A DNA stretch of 64,000 nt, from NCBI RefSeq assembly GCF_021502675.1, contig NZ_JAKFHA010000035.1, forward strand, positions 1 through 64,000, read 5' to 3'. The notes under the pieces were generated by a model that saw only the letters and a program-made list of their open reading frames with translations, ran no database searches and was not told the DNA's origin. Below are positions 55,032 to 64,000 of the stretch, one piece after another; positions within the stretch are counted from its first letter, which is position 1, and each line of letters begins with the position of its first letter. The stretch comes from Yinghuangia soli. GTDB lineage: Bacteria > Actinomycetota > Actinomycetes > Streptomycetales > Streptomycetaceae. The position numbers and the translations under genes are program-made.

Positions 55032-55764
55032 TGAACTCGACCGGCCCGAGGTCCATCGCGAACGTCCCGTCCGGATACAGCATCGGGCGGTTCTCGCTGT
55101 GCGACTCGCTGTAGGCCTCGACATGCGTCAGCACGATGCCGTCCGGCGCGGTGAAGTCGATGAGCGCGATGGCCACCCAGTACGCGGTCTCGTTCGCCTC
55201 GTACAGCGGTGCGGTGACGGTGCTGCCCCGGCCGTCCGCCACCACCGCGCGGGCCCCGTAGCTCTTGAAGCTGCCGACCCCGTTGCCGACCGCGCTGTAC
55301 GCGCAGATCAGCACGAAGCCCTGCCGGTCCGGCCGCGTGATGCGGACCGTCTCGACGCCGGGGACCTGCGCATCGCCGTCGAGGGCGATGTACGGCGCGC
55401 GGTCCGCCGCACCGAGGTGGTTCCAGTAGACCGCGCCGGCCCTCGGGTTCTTCAGCGCGTCGTACGACAGGTCCTCCAGCTCGTGCGGGAGCCGGCCGAT
55501 CGTGCGCTTGCTGCCGATGCGGTCCAGGTCGCCGGCCACGTCGTCGGCCGCCACGTACAGCGCGTACAGGTCGAGGTCGGCGCCCTTGTCGCGGCGCTCG
55601 CTGCTGCCGCCGTCCCACTCCAGGGTCGCGGTCACGGTCACGTCCGCATCGCTCTTGTCGAAGGCGATGGTGGCCTGCCCGCCCTTGCCGAGGCTGACCG
55701 CGCCCAGCGCTCCCGGCCCGGACCCGCCCGGGCGCGCGGCGTCGGGGCTGGAGGGGAGGTCCAT
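55009..55764 (-). CDS. TerD-family calcium-binding stress protein
   Basis: 251 residues from ATG 55764 with GAGGAG upstream. Core: VSLGKGGQATIAFDKSDADVTVTATLEWDG...GADLDLYALYVAADD, VYWNHLGAADRAPYIALDGDAQVPGVETVRI, and ALIDFTAPDGIVLTHVEAYSES...MDLGPVEFKAG. The paired acidic residues (DLDLYAL, and D in LDGD) are those of the TerD calcium sites. Linked in other bacteria to tellurite, phage and differentiation phenotypes. No other ter genes lie in the window. Confidence 0.9.
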   Translation of the reverse strand: MDLPSSPDAARPGGSGPGALGAVSLGKGGQATIAFDKSDADVTVTATLEWDGGSSERRDKGADLDLYALYVAADDVAGDLDRIGSKRTIGRLPHELEDLSYDALKNPRAGAVYWNHLGAADRAPYIALDGDAQVPGVETVRITRPDRQGFVLICAYSAVGNGVGSFKSYGARAVVADGRGSTVTAPLYEANETAYWVAIALIDFTAPDGIVLTHVEAYSESHSENRPMLYPDGTFAMDLGPVEFKAGPAGS

Positions 55765-55908
55765 GGATGCTCCTCGCAAACGGGGTATTCAGCAGGTTAG
55801 TCGTATTCGCAGGACAGCGCCCGCACCGAAATCCGACGGCCGGGCACCGATGAGTCCGCGGCACCGCCGCGGTCCTATACGGCAGAGACCCTCGATCGGG
55901 AGGTTGCG

Positions 55909-56382
55909 ATGAGCGCCCCATTCAGCACGTGCCTGTGGTTCGACGGATGCGCCGAGGAAGCGGTGCAGCACTACCTGTCCGTCTTCAAGGACGGCAGCAC
56001 CGGCCGGATCACCCGCTACACCGAGGCCGGCCCGGGCCCCGAGGGCAGTGTGATGGCGATCGAGTTCACCATCAACGGCCAGGACTTCATGGCCCTCAAC
56101 GGCGGCCCGATGTTCAAGTTCACCGAGGCCGTGTCGTTCCAGATCAGGTGCGCCGACCAGGACGAGGTCGACTACTACTGGGACCGGCTCACCGAAGGCG
56201 GCGAGGAGAGCCAGTGCGGCTGGCTCAAGGACAAGTTCGGCGTGTCCTGGCAGGTCTACCCGGCCGACCTCCCCGACCTGATCGCCGACCCGGAGCGCGG
56301 CCCCCGGACCGCCCAGGCGATGTACGAGATGTCCAAGATCGACTACGCGGCGCTGCGCAGGGCGTACGACGGCACCGCGTGA
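55909..56382 (+). CDS. VOC-superfamily protein (PhnB / 3-dmu-9_3-mt type)
   Basis: 157 residues. FSTCLWFDGCAEEAVQHYLSVFKDGSTGRITRYTEAGPGPEGSVMAIEFTINGQDFMALNGGPMFKFTEAVSFQIRCADQDEVDYYWDRLTEGGEESQCGWLKDKFGVSWQVYP is the full signature of this group. Despite an old methyltransferase label, the group's function is unknown. Convergent with the epoxide hydrolase gene. Confidence 0.92.
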   Translation: MSAPFSTCLWFDGCAEEAVQHYLSVFKDGSTGRITRYTEAGPGPEGSVMAIEFTINGQDFMALNGGPMFKFTEAVSFQIRCADQDEVDYYWDRLTEGGEESQCGWLKDKFGVSWQVYPADLPDLIADPERGPRTAQAMYEMSKIDYAALRRAYDGTA

Positions 56383-56392
56383 CAGCGGGACG

Positions 56393-56425
56393 GCGGTCCG
56401 ATCGGCATGGCGCCGATCGGACCGC
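56393..56425. terminator. Bidirectional terminator between VOC and epoxide hydrolase genes
   Basis: Perfect 14-bp stem (GCGGTCCGATCGGC / GCCGATCGGACCGC) with an ATGGC loop, between convergent genes. Confidence 0.75.
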
Positions 56426-56477
56426 TGCCGCGCGCCCGTGATCCGCGGGTCTGCCGGGCACGGGGCGGTCGCACAGG

Positions 56478-57566
56478 TCAGTGGTGCGCGAGGAAGAACC
56501 TGCGGATGTCCGCGGCCAGCAGCTCGGGGACCTCCAGGCCGGGGAAGTGCCCGCCGTCCTCGAACTCCGACCAGTGCACGATGTTGTCCACCGCCGCCTC
56601 CGCGTACGGCCGGATGGACTGCGTGATGTCGTGCGGCAGCACCGCCACGCCCAGCGGCTGCTTGCTGACCACCTTGGCGGGCTTGCCGCTCTCCCGGTGC
56701 AGCCGGGCGGCGGATCCGGCGGTCCCGGTCAGCCAGTACAGCATCACGTTCGTCAGCACCCGGTCGTCGCCGATGGCGAAGTCGGGCCCGGCCCATTCGG
56801 TCATGGTGTCCAGCAGCCAGGCGAGTTGCCCGATCGGCGAGTCGGTGAGGGCGTACGCGAGGGTCTGCGGCCGGGTCGAGTTGAGCACCCGCGCACCGGG
56901 CTGGTTCGCCATGTAGTTCTTGAGCTTGGCCAGCCGGGCCTGGTCGGACGCGGACAGCTCGATCGCCTCGCTGCCCGGCGGGGGCGGGGTGGGCAGGTAG
57001 TTCACGTGCACCGCGGCGACGTGCTCGGCATCGTGGTGGCCCAGCGCCCGGGCGACGCCGGAGCCCCAGTCGCCGCCCTGCGCGCCGTACCGCTCGTAGC
57101 CCAGCCGCCGCATGAGTTCGGCGAAGGCGAGCGCGACGCGCGTGACGTCCCAGCCGCGGTCCTTGGTGGGACCGGAGAATCCCCAGCCCGGTATGGACGG
57201 GATCACCAGGTGGAAGTCCGCCGACAGCGGGCCGATCACGTCCAGGAACTCCACGATCGAGCCGGGCCAGCCGTGCGTGAGGATCAGCGGGAACGCGTCC
57301 GGCTTCGCGGAGCGCACATGCAGGAAGTGGATGCGCTGCCCGTCGATCTCGGTGACGAACTGCGGGTGGCTGTTGAGCTCGGCCTCCTGCTTGCGCCAGT
57401 CGTAGCCGTGCCGCCAGTAGTCGGCCAGCTCCCGGACGCGCGCCACGGGGATCCCGTAGTCCCAGTCGGCGTCGGGTAGTTCGTCGGGCCACCGGGCGTT
57501 GTCCAGGCGTGCGTGCAGGTAGTCGAGGTCGGCCTGCGGGATCTCGATGCGGAACGGCTCGATCAT
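56478..57566 (-). CDS. Epoxide hydrolase (alpha/beta-hydrolase with EHN domain)
   Basis: 362 residues. N-terminal EHN domain (FRIEIPQADLDYLHARLDNARWPDELPDADWDYGIPVARVRELADYWRHGYDWRKQEAELNSHPQF). Oxyanion motif HGWPGS (98-103). Nucleophile D166 in QGGDWGSG. Catalytic His in GGHFPGLEVPELLAADI near the end. Typical length. It should hydrolyse an epoxide through a covalent ester; physiological substrate unknown. It follows a MarR-like gene by 83 bases on the same strand. Confidence 0.93.
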   Translation of the reverse strand: MIEPFRIEIPQADLDYLHARLDNARWPDELPDADWDYGIPVARVRELADYWRHGYDWRKQEAELNSHPQFVTEIDGQRIHFLHVRSAKPDAFPLILTHGWPGSIVEFLDVIGPLSADFHLVIPSIPGWGFSGPTKDRGWDVTRVALAFAELMRRLGYERYGAQGGDWGSGVARALGHHDAEHVAAVHVNYLPTPPPPGSEAIELSASDQARLAKLKNYMANQPGARVLNSTRPQTLAYALTDSPIGQLAWLLDTMTEWAGPDFAIGDDRVLTNVMLYWLTGTAGSAARLHRESGKPAKVVSKQPLGVAVLPHDITQSIRPYAEAAVDNIVHWSEFEDGGHFPGLEVPELLAADIRRFFLAHH

Positions 57567-57649
57567 GATCGGCTCCAGTCTGCTCGGGTGGCTTCGGGTT
57601 GCTTCGGATGGATTCAGGTGGCGGCGGGTCGGGTGCGTGCGGTCGCGGG

Positions 57650-58102
57650 TCAGGCCTCCGCGAGCACCGCGTCCAGCTGCGCGGTGACCTGGGCGAGCAC
57701 CCGGCCCGCGGTGGCGAGGTCGGCGGCCGGGATGCCGGCGTACGCCCGCTGCATCGCGGTCTCGACCTCGCCGCGGACCGCGAGGAAGACCTCCTGCCCG
57801 GCCTCGGTGACCCAGGCGTCGGAGCCCGACAGGTGCAGCGCGCCCGCGGCGGCCAGGTCGGCGAGCACCGCACGCCCGGTCTCCGCGTCGGTCTTGAGTG
57901 CGCCGCGGAGGCGGGCCAGCAGCTGTTCGGCGGGGAGTTCGCCGCCGGCCGCGGCGGCGAGCGCCAGGCCGACCCACTGCTGGTAGGCCATGCCCGGGTG
58001 GCTGCGCAGGATCTTGTCGAGCAGCGCGCGGTGCGCGTTCTCGGCCTGGCCGAGGACCTGCGGGTTGAGCGTGATCGCGGCGGTGGCGGGGGTGCTGGTC
58101 AT
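57650..58102 (-). CDS. Probable MarR-like regulator
   Basis: 150 residues. Helical throughout, with a weak winged-helix pattern (AYQQWVGLALAAAAGGELPAEQLLARLRGALKTDAETGRAVLADLAAAGALHLSGSDAWVTEAGQEVFLAVRGEVE). The beta-wing consensus is poor (no DxRxxR), so a MarR-type regulator is a tentative name. Its upstream gap holds AT-rich direct repeats, and it precedes the epoxide hydrolase gene. Confidence 0.6.
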   Translation of the reverse strand: MTSTPATAAITLNPQVLGQAENAHRALLDKILRSHPGMAYQQWVGLALAAAAGGELPAEQLLARLRGALKTDAETGRAVLADLAAAGALHLSGSDAWVTEAGQEVFLAVRGEVETAMQRAYAGIPAADLATAGRVLAQVTAQLDAVLAEA

Positions 58103-58144
58103 CGTGGACTCCTCGGTGCGGGTCGGTGGCTACGAGAGATAATA

Positions 58145-58172
58145 TACATAGCTATTAAGTACATGGCTACTA
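58145..58172. promoter_or_regulatory. AT-rich direct repeats upstream of the MarR-like gene
   Basis: TACATAGCTATTA (58145-58157) and TACATGGCTACTA (58160-58172): two 13-base direct repeats with a 15-base start-to-start period, in the only AT-rich patch of the divergent gap, 42 bases from the MarR-like start. Likely operator or promoter for that gene. Confidence 0.6.
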
Positions 58173-58385
58173 ATTTCTTGCGGTGATCTGCCGCGGACCG
58201 GCGCCGCCCCCGGAGGGCCCGTCGCGCGGCCGGCCGCCACCTTGAGTGCACGGCCTGACCGGACGCTGACCGCTCTCCTCCGGACCGGTCAGCCGATGGT
58301 GCGCTGCCGGTCAGCGCGTCCGGCGACATTGGCGGAGCCAGGGCAAGCCGCCCCGAAGAGTCCGAAGGACGCAGAGGAGACAGCG

Positions 58386-59183
<798 letters not shown>

Positions 59184-59204
59184 CGCCCCGCCGCCCCGAA
59201 CCCC

Positions 59205-59252
59205 GCGCACGCACCCCTGTACGCACCCCCCGCACGCACCCCCGCATGCACC
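59205..59252. repeat. CGCACCCC short tandem repeat
   Basis: Five to six imperfect copies of CGCACGCACCCC/CGCACCCCC in the gap between the ATPase and permease genes, directly upstream of the permease ribosome binding site (GAAGGAG). Confidence 0.65.
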
Positions 59253-59268
59253 TCGAAGGAGTCCGATC

Positions 59269-60621
59269 ATGTTCACGCTGGCCCTCAGCTCCCTCCGGCA
59301 CCGGATCGGCGGGTTCGCGGCGAGCTTCCTGGCGATGTTCCTCGGTGCGGCGATCCTCATGTCCTTCGCCGCCATGCTCGACACCGCGGGCGGCTCCGGC
59401 GTGGACGCGACGAGCCGGGAGACACTGACCACCATGGGTGCCGTGGTCGGCGGATGGGGCCTGCTGCTGGTGATGTTCGCGGTCACCTCGACGCTGACCC
59501 TGTCGGTCCGCCGGCGCTCCGCCGAGATGGCCCTGCTGCGCTCCGTCGGGGCGACGCCCGGCCAGGTCACCGGACTGATCGCGGGGGAGACCGCGGTGCT
59601 CGCCGCCGCGGCCGCCGCGCTGGCGATCGCGCCCGGCATGCTGGGCGGCCGCATGCTGCTCGAACTCCTCGCCTCCACCGGCCAGGTGGACGAGAGCGTC
59701 GGCTACGCCTTCGGCCCGATCGCGCTCGCCATGGGCATCTCGGTCACCTTCGTCGCGGCCACCCTGGCCGCGCTGATCACCGCCCGCCGCGCGGTGCGGA
59801 TGAACGCCGCCGCAGCCCTGGGCGCCGCGGCCGTCGACGACCGCAGGCTCACCAAGAAGCGCATCGCGGCCGGTGTCGCCTTCCTGCTGCTCGCCCTCAA
59901 CCTGGCCGTGGTGACCGCAACGGTCATGAAGGGCAAGGGCTCCGACGCCATGCAGACCGCCGGCCAGACCTCGATCTGGGCCGCGATCGGCCTCGCCGTC
60001 CTCGCCCCCGCGCTGGTCCGCAAGGCCGCCGCCTTGGTCGCCGGGCCGCTGGAGCGGCGCGGCCTGGCCGGCTACCTGACCGCGCAGAACCTGCGCCGGC
60101 ACACCGGCCGCCTGGCCGCGGTGGTCATGCCCGTGGTGCTGTTCACCGCGATCGGCACCGGCACGCTGGTGATGCAGGCCGTCGAGAACGACGCCATGTC
60201 CGCCGCGGGACTCGCCAAGACCAACGAGCAGAAGAACATCGAGACGCTCAACTTCGTGGTGATCGGCATGATCGTCGCCTTCGCCGCGATCATGCTGGTG
60301 AACACCCTGGTCGCGGCCACCGCCGACCGGCGCCGCGAGTTCGCGCAGACCCGGCTGGCCGGCGCCACGCCCCGGCAGGTCCTGGACGTCGTGCTGCTCG
60401 AGGGCGCGGTCCTCACCGTGATCGGCGTCCTGTGCGGCACATTCGCCGCGCTGTTCACCGTCCTGCCGTACAGCTACGCCCGCACCGGCTCGTTCCTGCC
60501 CGAGGCGGGGGCCGGCATCTACCTCGCCATCGTCGCGGTCGCCGCGCTGCTGACCGTCGCCACCGGGTACGCCGCGGCCCGCCGCACGATGCGCACCCCG
60601 GCGGTCGCCGCGGTCGCCTGA
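59269..60621 (+). CDS. FtsX-like ABC transporter permease
   Basis: 450 residues. Two FtsX-type halves: LSSLRHRIGGFAASFLAMFLGAAILMSFAAMLDTAG...WGLLLVMFAVTSTLTLSVRRRSAEMALLRSVGATPGQVTGLIAGETAVLAAAAAALAIAPG, and NFVVIGMIVAFAAIMLVNTLVAATADRRREFAQTRLAGATPRQVLDVVLLEGAVLTVIGVLCGTFAALFTVLP. About eight helices. Short for the family because the large extracellular domains are missing. It probably extracts or exports a lipid, peptide or drug with its ATPase. Confidence 0.92.
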   Translation: MFTLALSSLRHRIGGFAASFLAMFLGAAILMSFAAMLDTAGGSGVDATSRETLTTMGAVVGGWGLLLVMFAVTSTLTLSVRRRSAEMALLRSVGATPGQVTGLIAGETAVLAAAAAALAIAPGMLGGRMLLELLASTGQVDESVGYAFGPIALAMGISVTFVAATLAALITARRAVRMNAAAALGAAAVDDRRLTKKRIAAGVAFLLLALNLAVVTATVMKGKGSDAMQTAGQTSIWAAIGLAVLAPALVRKAAALVAGPLERRGLAGYLTAQNLRRHTGRLAAVVMPVVLFTAIGTGTLVMQAVENDAMSAAGLAKTNEQKNIETLNFVVIGMIVAFAAIMLVNTLVAATADRRREFAQTRLAGATPRQVLDVVLLEGAVLTVIGVLCGTFAALFTVLPYSYARTGSFLPEAGAGIYLAIVAVAALLTVATGYAAARRTMRTPAVAAVA

Positions 60622-60650
60622 CCGCAGCCGCCTGAAGGACAGCCCGAACA

Positions 60651-60709
60651 CCCGAACATCCGAGCACCCCCACCTGGACGAACCGGGTGGGGGTGCTCGG
60701 ATGTTCGGG
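60651..60709 (+). terminator. Very long hairpin terminator after the FtsX-like permease
   Basis: A perfect 24-bp stem (arms 60651-60674 and 60686-60709, beginning CCCGAACATCCGAGC) with an 11-base loop, 30 bases after the permease stop. Among the longest perfect inverted repeats in the window. Confidence 0.8.
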
Positions 60710-60752
60710 CCGCAAACCGTTGCGTTGTCCGTACCGGCTCGTTGGAGGCGGC

Positions 60753-60944
60753 ATGCAGCACATCGACGTCGACCTGGTCGGCCCGGCCACCGCGATGGCC
60801 CACATCGTCACGCGCCTGCGCGCGATGGAGGTGCTCGTCGCGGCGGGGGACCTGGTGCGCAACACCGAGAACCCGGACTACGGCTGGCGCAGCATCACCG
60901 TGGCGGTGCCCGAGGACGCCGGCGAGGCCGTCCCGATCGACTAG
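60753..60944 (+). CDS. Small hypothetical protein (63 residues)
   Basis: GGAGG lies 6 bases before ATG 60753. The sequence MQHIDVDLVGPATAMAHIVTRLRAMEVLVAAGDLVRNTENPDYGWRSITVAVPED looks like a compact alpha/beta fold (strand-helix-strand). No family recognised. Its stop shares CTAG with the stop of the convergent DUF1772 gene (4-base overlap). Confidence 0.65.
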   Translation: MQHIDVDLVGPATAMAHIVTRLRAMEVLVAAGDLVRNTENPDYGWRSITVAVPEDAGEAVPID

Positions 60945-61552
60945 GCCGCGTCGGCCGCCCGCGCCGCGTCGGCCGCCCGCGCCGGGTCGGCCGCCCGGGT
61001 CGCGCGCCCGCGCAGCAGCAGCGCGTAGCCCAGGCAGGCGATAGCCGCGGTGGAGACCAGCGTGCGCACGATGTTCCAGGCGATCCACACGTTCTCGAAG
61101 TCCTCGCGGACCGCGGCCGGATCGGCGATCTTCTGCGGGTCGCCGGCGTCCCGCAGCTCGTTGTTGAGCGGGATGTTGAAGCCCATCGTGGTGAGCGCGC
61201 CGATGCTGTAGAGCACCAGTGCCGCGACGATCCAGCGCAGCAGCACCCCGCCGCCCCGGCGGCGCTGCTGCACCGCGGCGACCGCGGTCAGCACGAACGC
61301 CCCGAAGAAGCTCGCGAAGAACACCGGGTTCTCGATCTTCACGTTGACCCGCTGCAGGACGTCGATGAACGTGCGGTCGTCGGCCCCGCTCAGCGCGGGC
61401 ATGATCGCGCAGGCGAACGCGTAGTAGACGCCGGCGATCAGGCCCATCGCGACCGTGGCCGCAATCAGCACGGCGTCCACGCCGCCGCGCGTGCGGCCGG
61501 CCGCCGCGGGCTGCGGCACGTACGGGGTGCGGGGCTGGTCCTGGGGGTTCAT
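60941..61552 (-). CDS. DUF1772 membrane protein
   Basis: 203 residues, AGGAG before ATG 61552. Four membrane helices with the DUF1772 pattern GLIAGVYYAFACAIMPALSGADDRTFIDVLQRVNVKIENPVFFASFFGAFVLTAVAA...GFNIPLNNELRD...WIAWNIVRTLVSTAAIACLGYALLL. Relatives include anthrone oxygenase-like proteins, but most are uncharacterised. The C-terminus is an AARAAD repeat coded by an 18-base tandem repeat. Divergent from the AraC gene. Confidence 0.9.
   Translation of the reverse strand: MNPQDQPRTPYVPQPAAAGRTRGGVDAVLIAATVAMGLIAGVYYAFACAIMPALSGADDRTFIDVLQRVNVKIENPVFFASFFGAFVLTAVAAVQQRRRGGGVLLRWIVAALVLYSIGALTTMGFNIPLNNELRDAGDPQKIADPAAVREDFENVWIAWNIVRTLVSTAAIACLGYALLLRGRATRAADPARAADAARAADAA
60945..60998. repeat. 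18-base tandem repeat at the 3' end of the DUF1772 gene
   Basis: Three units of GCCGCGTCGGCCGCCCGC (60945-60962, 60963-60980 identical; 60981-60998 with two changes), coding for Ala/Arg/Asp repeats at the C-terminus. Confidence 0.85.
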
Positions 61553-61722
61553 CGGGTCTCCTGGGGGAGCGGGGTCGGCGGGGGCGGCGTCCTGCGGTGG
61601 TGTGCGGTCCTGCTTCCGCCACCTAGTCAAGCCCCGCACGGTGAGACTTCCCATGGTTCAGAAGCGCAGATACATGTTCGTTCGTCTACGTTTCCGCTGC
61701 GGCTTCCTCTACGCTTCTGCGT

Positions 61723-62664
61723 ATGGATGCACTCGCGGGACTCCTCGACGGTCCGCGCGCCCAGGGCGCGTTCCTGCTGCGCTCGCTGCTCGACCCGCCG
61801 TGGGCCATGCGCATCCAGGACGAAGCCCCGCTGACCTTGATGTCCATGGTCCGGGGCAGCGCGTGGGTCGTCCCGGACCGCGGCGAACCGCTGCGCCTGG
61901 CGCCGGGCGACGTCGCCATCGCGCGCGGGCCCGACCCGTACCTGGTGGCCGACGACCCGGCCACCGCACCGCAGATCGTCATCCACCCCGGCCAGCGCTG
62001 CACGACCCCGGACGGCGTCGACGTCGCCGAGATGATGTCGCTGGGCGTGCGGTCGTTCGGCAACTCCCCGGACGGCGAGACCATCCTGCTCACCGGCACC
62101 TACAACCTCGAAGGCGAGATCAGCCAGCGGCTCCTCGGCGCACTGCCGACGCTGCTCGTGGTGCGCGCCGACGAGTGGAACTGCCCGATCATCCCGCTGC
62201 TCGCCGACGAGATCGTCAAGGACGAGCCCGGCCAGGAGGCGGTCCTGGACCGGCTCCTCGACCTTCTCCTCATCGCGGTCCTGCGGGCCTGGTTCGCGCG
62301 CCCCGAGGCCGCCGCACCGGCCTGGTACAAGGCCAATAGCGACCCGGTCGTCGGCCGCGCGCTGCGCATGCTGCACAACAACCCCGCCCACCAGTGGACG
62401 GTCGCCAACCTCGCCAGTGCGGTCGGCGTCTCGCGGGCCGCGCTGGCCCGCCGGTTCGCCGAGCTGCTGGGCGAACCGCCCATGACCTACCTGACCAGCT
62501 GGCGCCTCGCCCTCGCCGCCGACCTGCTGCGCGAGCCCGAGGCCACGGTCGGCTCGGTGGCGCAACAGGTCGGCTACGGCAGCCCCTTCGCGCTCAGCAC
62601 CGCGTTCAAGCGGGTGCGCGGCGTCAGCCCCAAGGAGTTCCGCGCCGCGCTGGGCCGGCCCTGA
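61723..62664 (+). CDS. AraC-family regulator with cupin domain
   Basis: 313 residues. Cupin_6-type N-terminus (LLDPPWAMRIQDEAPLTLMSMVRGSAWVVPDRGEPLRLAPGDVAIARGPDPYLVADDP). The C-terminal AraC double HTH spans ~212-310 (LHNNPAHQWTVANLASAVGVSRAALARRFAELLGEPPMTYLTSWRLALAADLLREPEATVGSVAQQVGYGSPFALSTAFKRVRGVSPKEFR). No Shine-Dalgarno sequence precedes the ATG; TACGCT at 61710-61715 could be a -10 for a leaderless transcript. Divergent from DUF1772, the usual target arrangement. Confidence 0.93.
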   Translation: MDALAGLLDGPRAQGAFLLRSLLDPPWAMRIQDEAPLTLMSMVRGSAWVVPDRGEPLRLAPGDVAIARGPDPYLVADDPATAPQIVIHPGQRCTTPDGVDVAEMMSLGVRSFGNSPDGETILLTGTYNLEGEISQRLLGALPTLLVVRADEWNCPIIPLLADEIVKDEPGQEAVLDRLLDLLLIAVLRAWFARPEAAAPAWYKANSDPVVGRALRMLHNNPAHQWTVANLASAVGVSRAALARRFAELLGEPPMTYLTSWRLALAADLLREPEATVGSVAQQVGYGSPFALSTAFKRVRGVSPKEFRAALGRP

Positions 62665-62845
62665 CCGCGCCCGACCGCGCCAGACCGGGCCTGACCGGGC
62701 CCGACCCGGGCGGGAGCAGCGGACACGCCCGGCGCGCCGGACCCGTACGGCCCGGGTGAAGGCCGGGCGACGCCCCGGCGACCGGCCGCCGGACGGGTGC
62801 CGAAATCCACCGCCCCCGTCGGCGGCTTCGCATAAAGTCCGGATC

Positions 62846-64000
<1,155 letters not shown>

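Noticed and set aside
55009..55764. Full tellurite-resistance/ter operon
   Set aside because: Only one TerD gene is present, without TerA/B/C/E or biosynthetic ter-associated genes.

Overview
The window looks like chromosomal DNA of a streptomycete (Streptomyces or a close relative such as Kitasatospora, Embleya or Yinghuangia). Base composition is very G+C rich, codons end almost exclusively in G or C, GTG and TTG starts are frequent, and the family set is typical of actinomycetes: an ANTAR regulator, a KorAB-type 2-oxoacid:ferredoxin oxidoreductase, a second short nuo operon, YajQ, TerD, and an LAxTG-anchored surface protein. From memory, the order korB-korA-response regulator-sensor kinase-nuoA..N-htpX-(...)-yajQ-tRNA-Tyr matches the SCO459x-461x region of S. 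coelicolor, so the centre is probably chromosomal core.

Layout. (1) 1-6,900 is accessory and visibly less G+C rich. It holds a secreted peptidoglycan-binding-like protein and then a compact RiPP cluster: an XRE/TPR-like regulator carrying a rare TTA codon, a 125-residue protein with two LRPExGG motifs, a radical SAM/SPASM maturase, and a 55-codon precursor gene overlapping the 3' end of the maturase gene. The precursor core contains FDS-WDN-FDN-WDN, i.e. four candidate three-residue cyclophanes. A convergent pentapeptide-repeat gene follows, then HAD, DinB and hypothetical genes. (2) 6,950-16,500 has GNAT, a membrane protein, a DHA2-type drug exporter with divergent HxlR regulator, a metallo-beta-lactamase-fold hydrolase, a LolA-like lipid carrier with a dedicated ABC exporter, and two GAF proteins, one with ANTAR. 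(3) 16,600-32,950 is the bioenergetic block: korB-korA, a NarL-type two-component system, and a ten-gene nuo operon (A,B,C,H,I,J,K,L,M,N) without nuoD, E, F or G, followed by htpX behind a SigR-like promoter. (4) 33,000-43,500 has YccF, GT2, YajQ, tRNA-Tyr with a perfect 18-bp terminator, a secreted glucose/sorbosone-dehydrogenase-like protein with PKD and seven LGFP repeats, a membrane glycosyltransferase, TetR/quinone reductase and a VOC-like protein. (5) 43,700-50,500 has an orphan oligopeptide-binding lipoprotein, a long poly-C tract, a three-gene unknown/MoxR/VWA-HExxH operon and a PPOX-fold enzyme. (6) 50,800-64,000 has an LAQTG surface protein, an ArsR regulator with a CzrA/NmtR-type alpha-5 metal site divergent from an MFS exporter with a His-bearing tail, a thioredoxin-like lipoprotein, GtrA, TerD, VOC, MarR-like/epoxide hydrolase, an ABC/FtsX exporter, DUF1772/AraC, arylamine N-acetyltransferase, and the start of a prolyl aminopeptidase cut by the window edge.

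How the parts fit. KorAB should make reduced ferredoxin. The adjacent Nuo set keeps the membrane pump and the FeS subunits B and I but lacks the NADH-oxidising module, which suggests (inference) a ferredoxin- or otherwise-fed complex I-like pump, presumably borrowing NuoD from elsewhere. The RiPP locus is the best candidate for an unusual natural-product system; its family resembles, as far as I recall, the multiple-cyclophane AmcA/AmcB class. No homology search, fold prediction or composition calculation was run; all assignments come from reading motifs, gene order and nucleotide signals.
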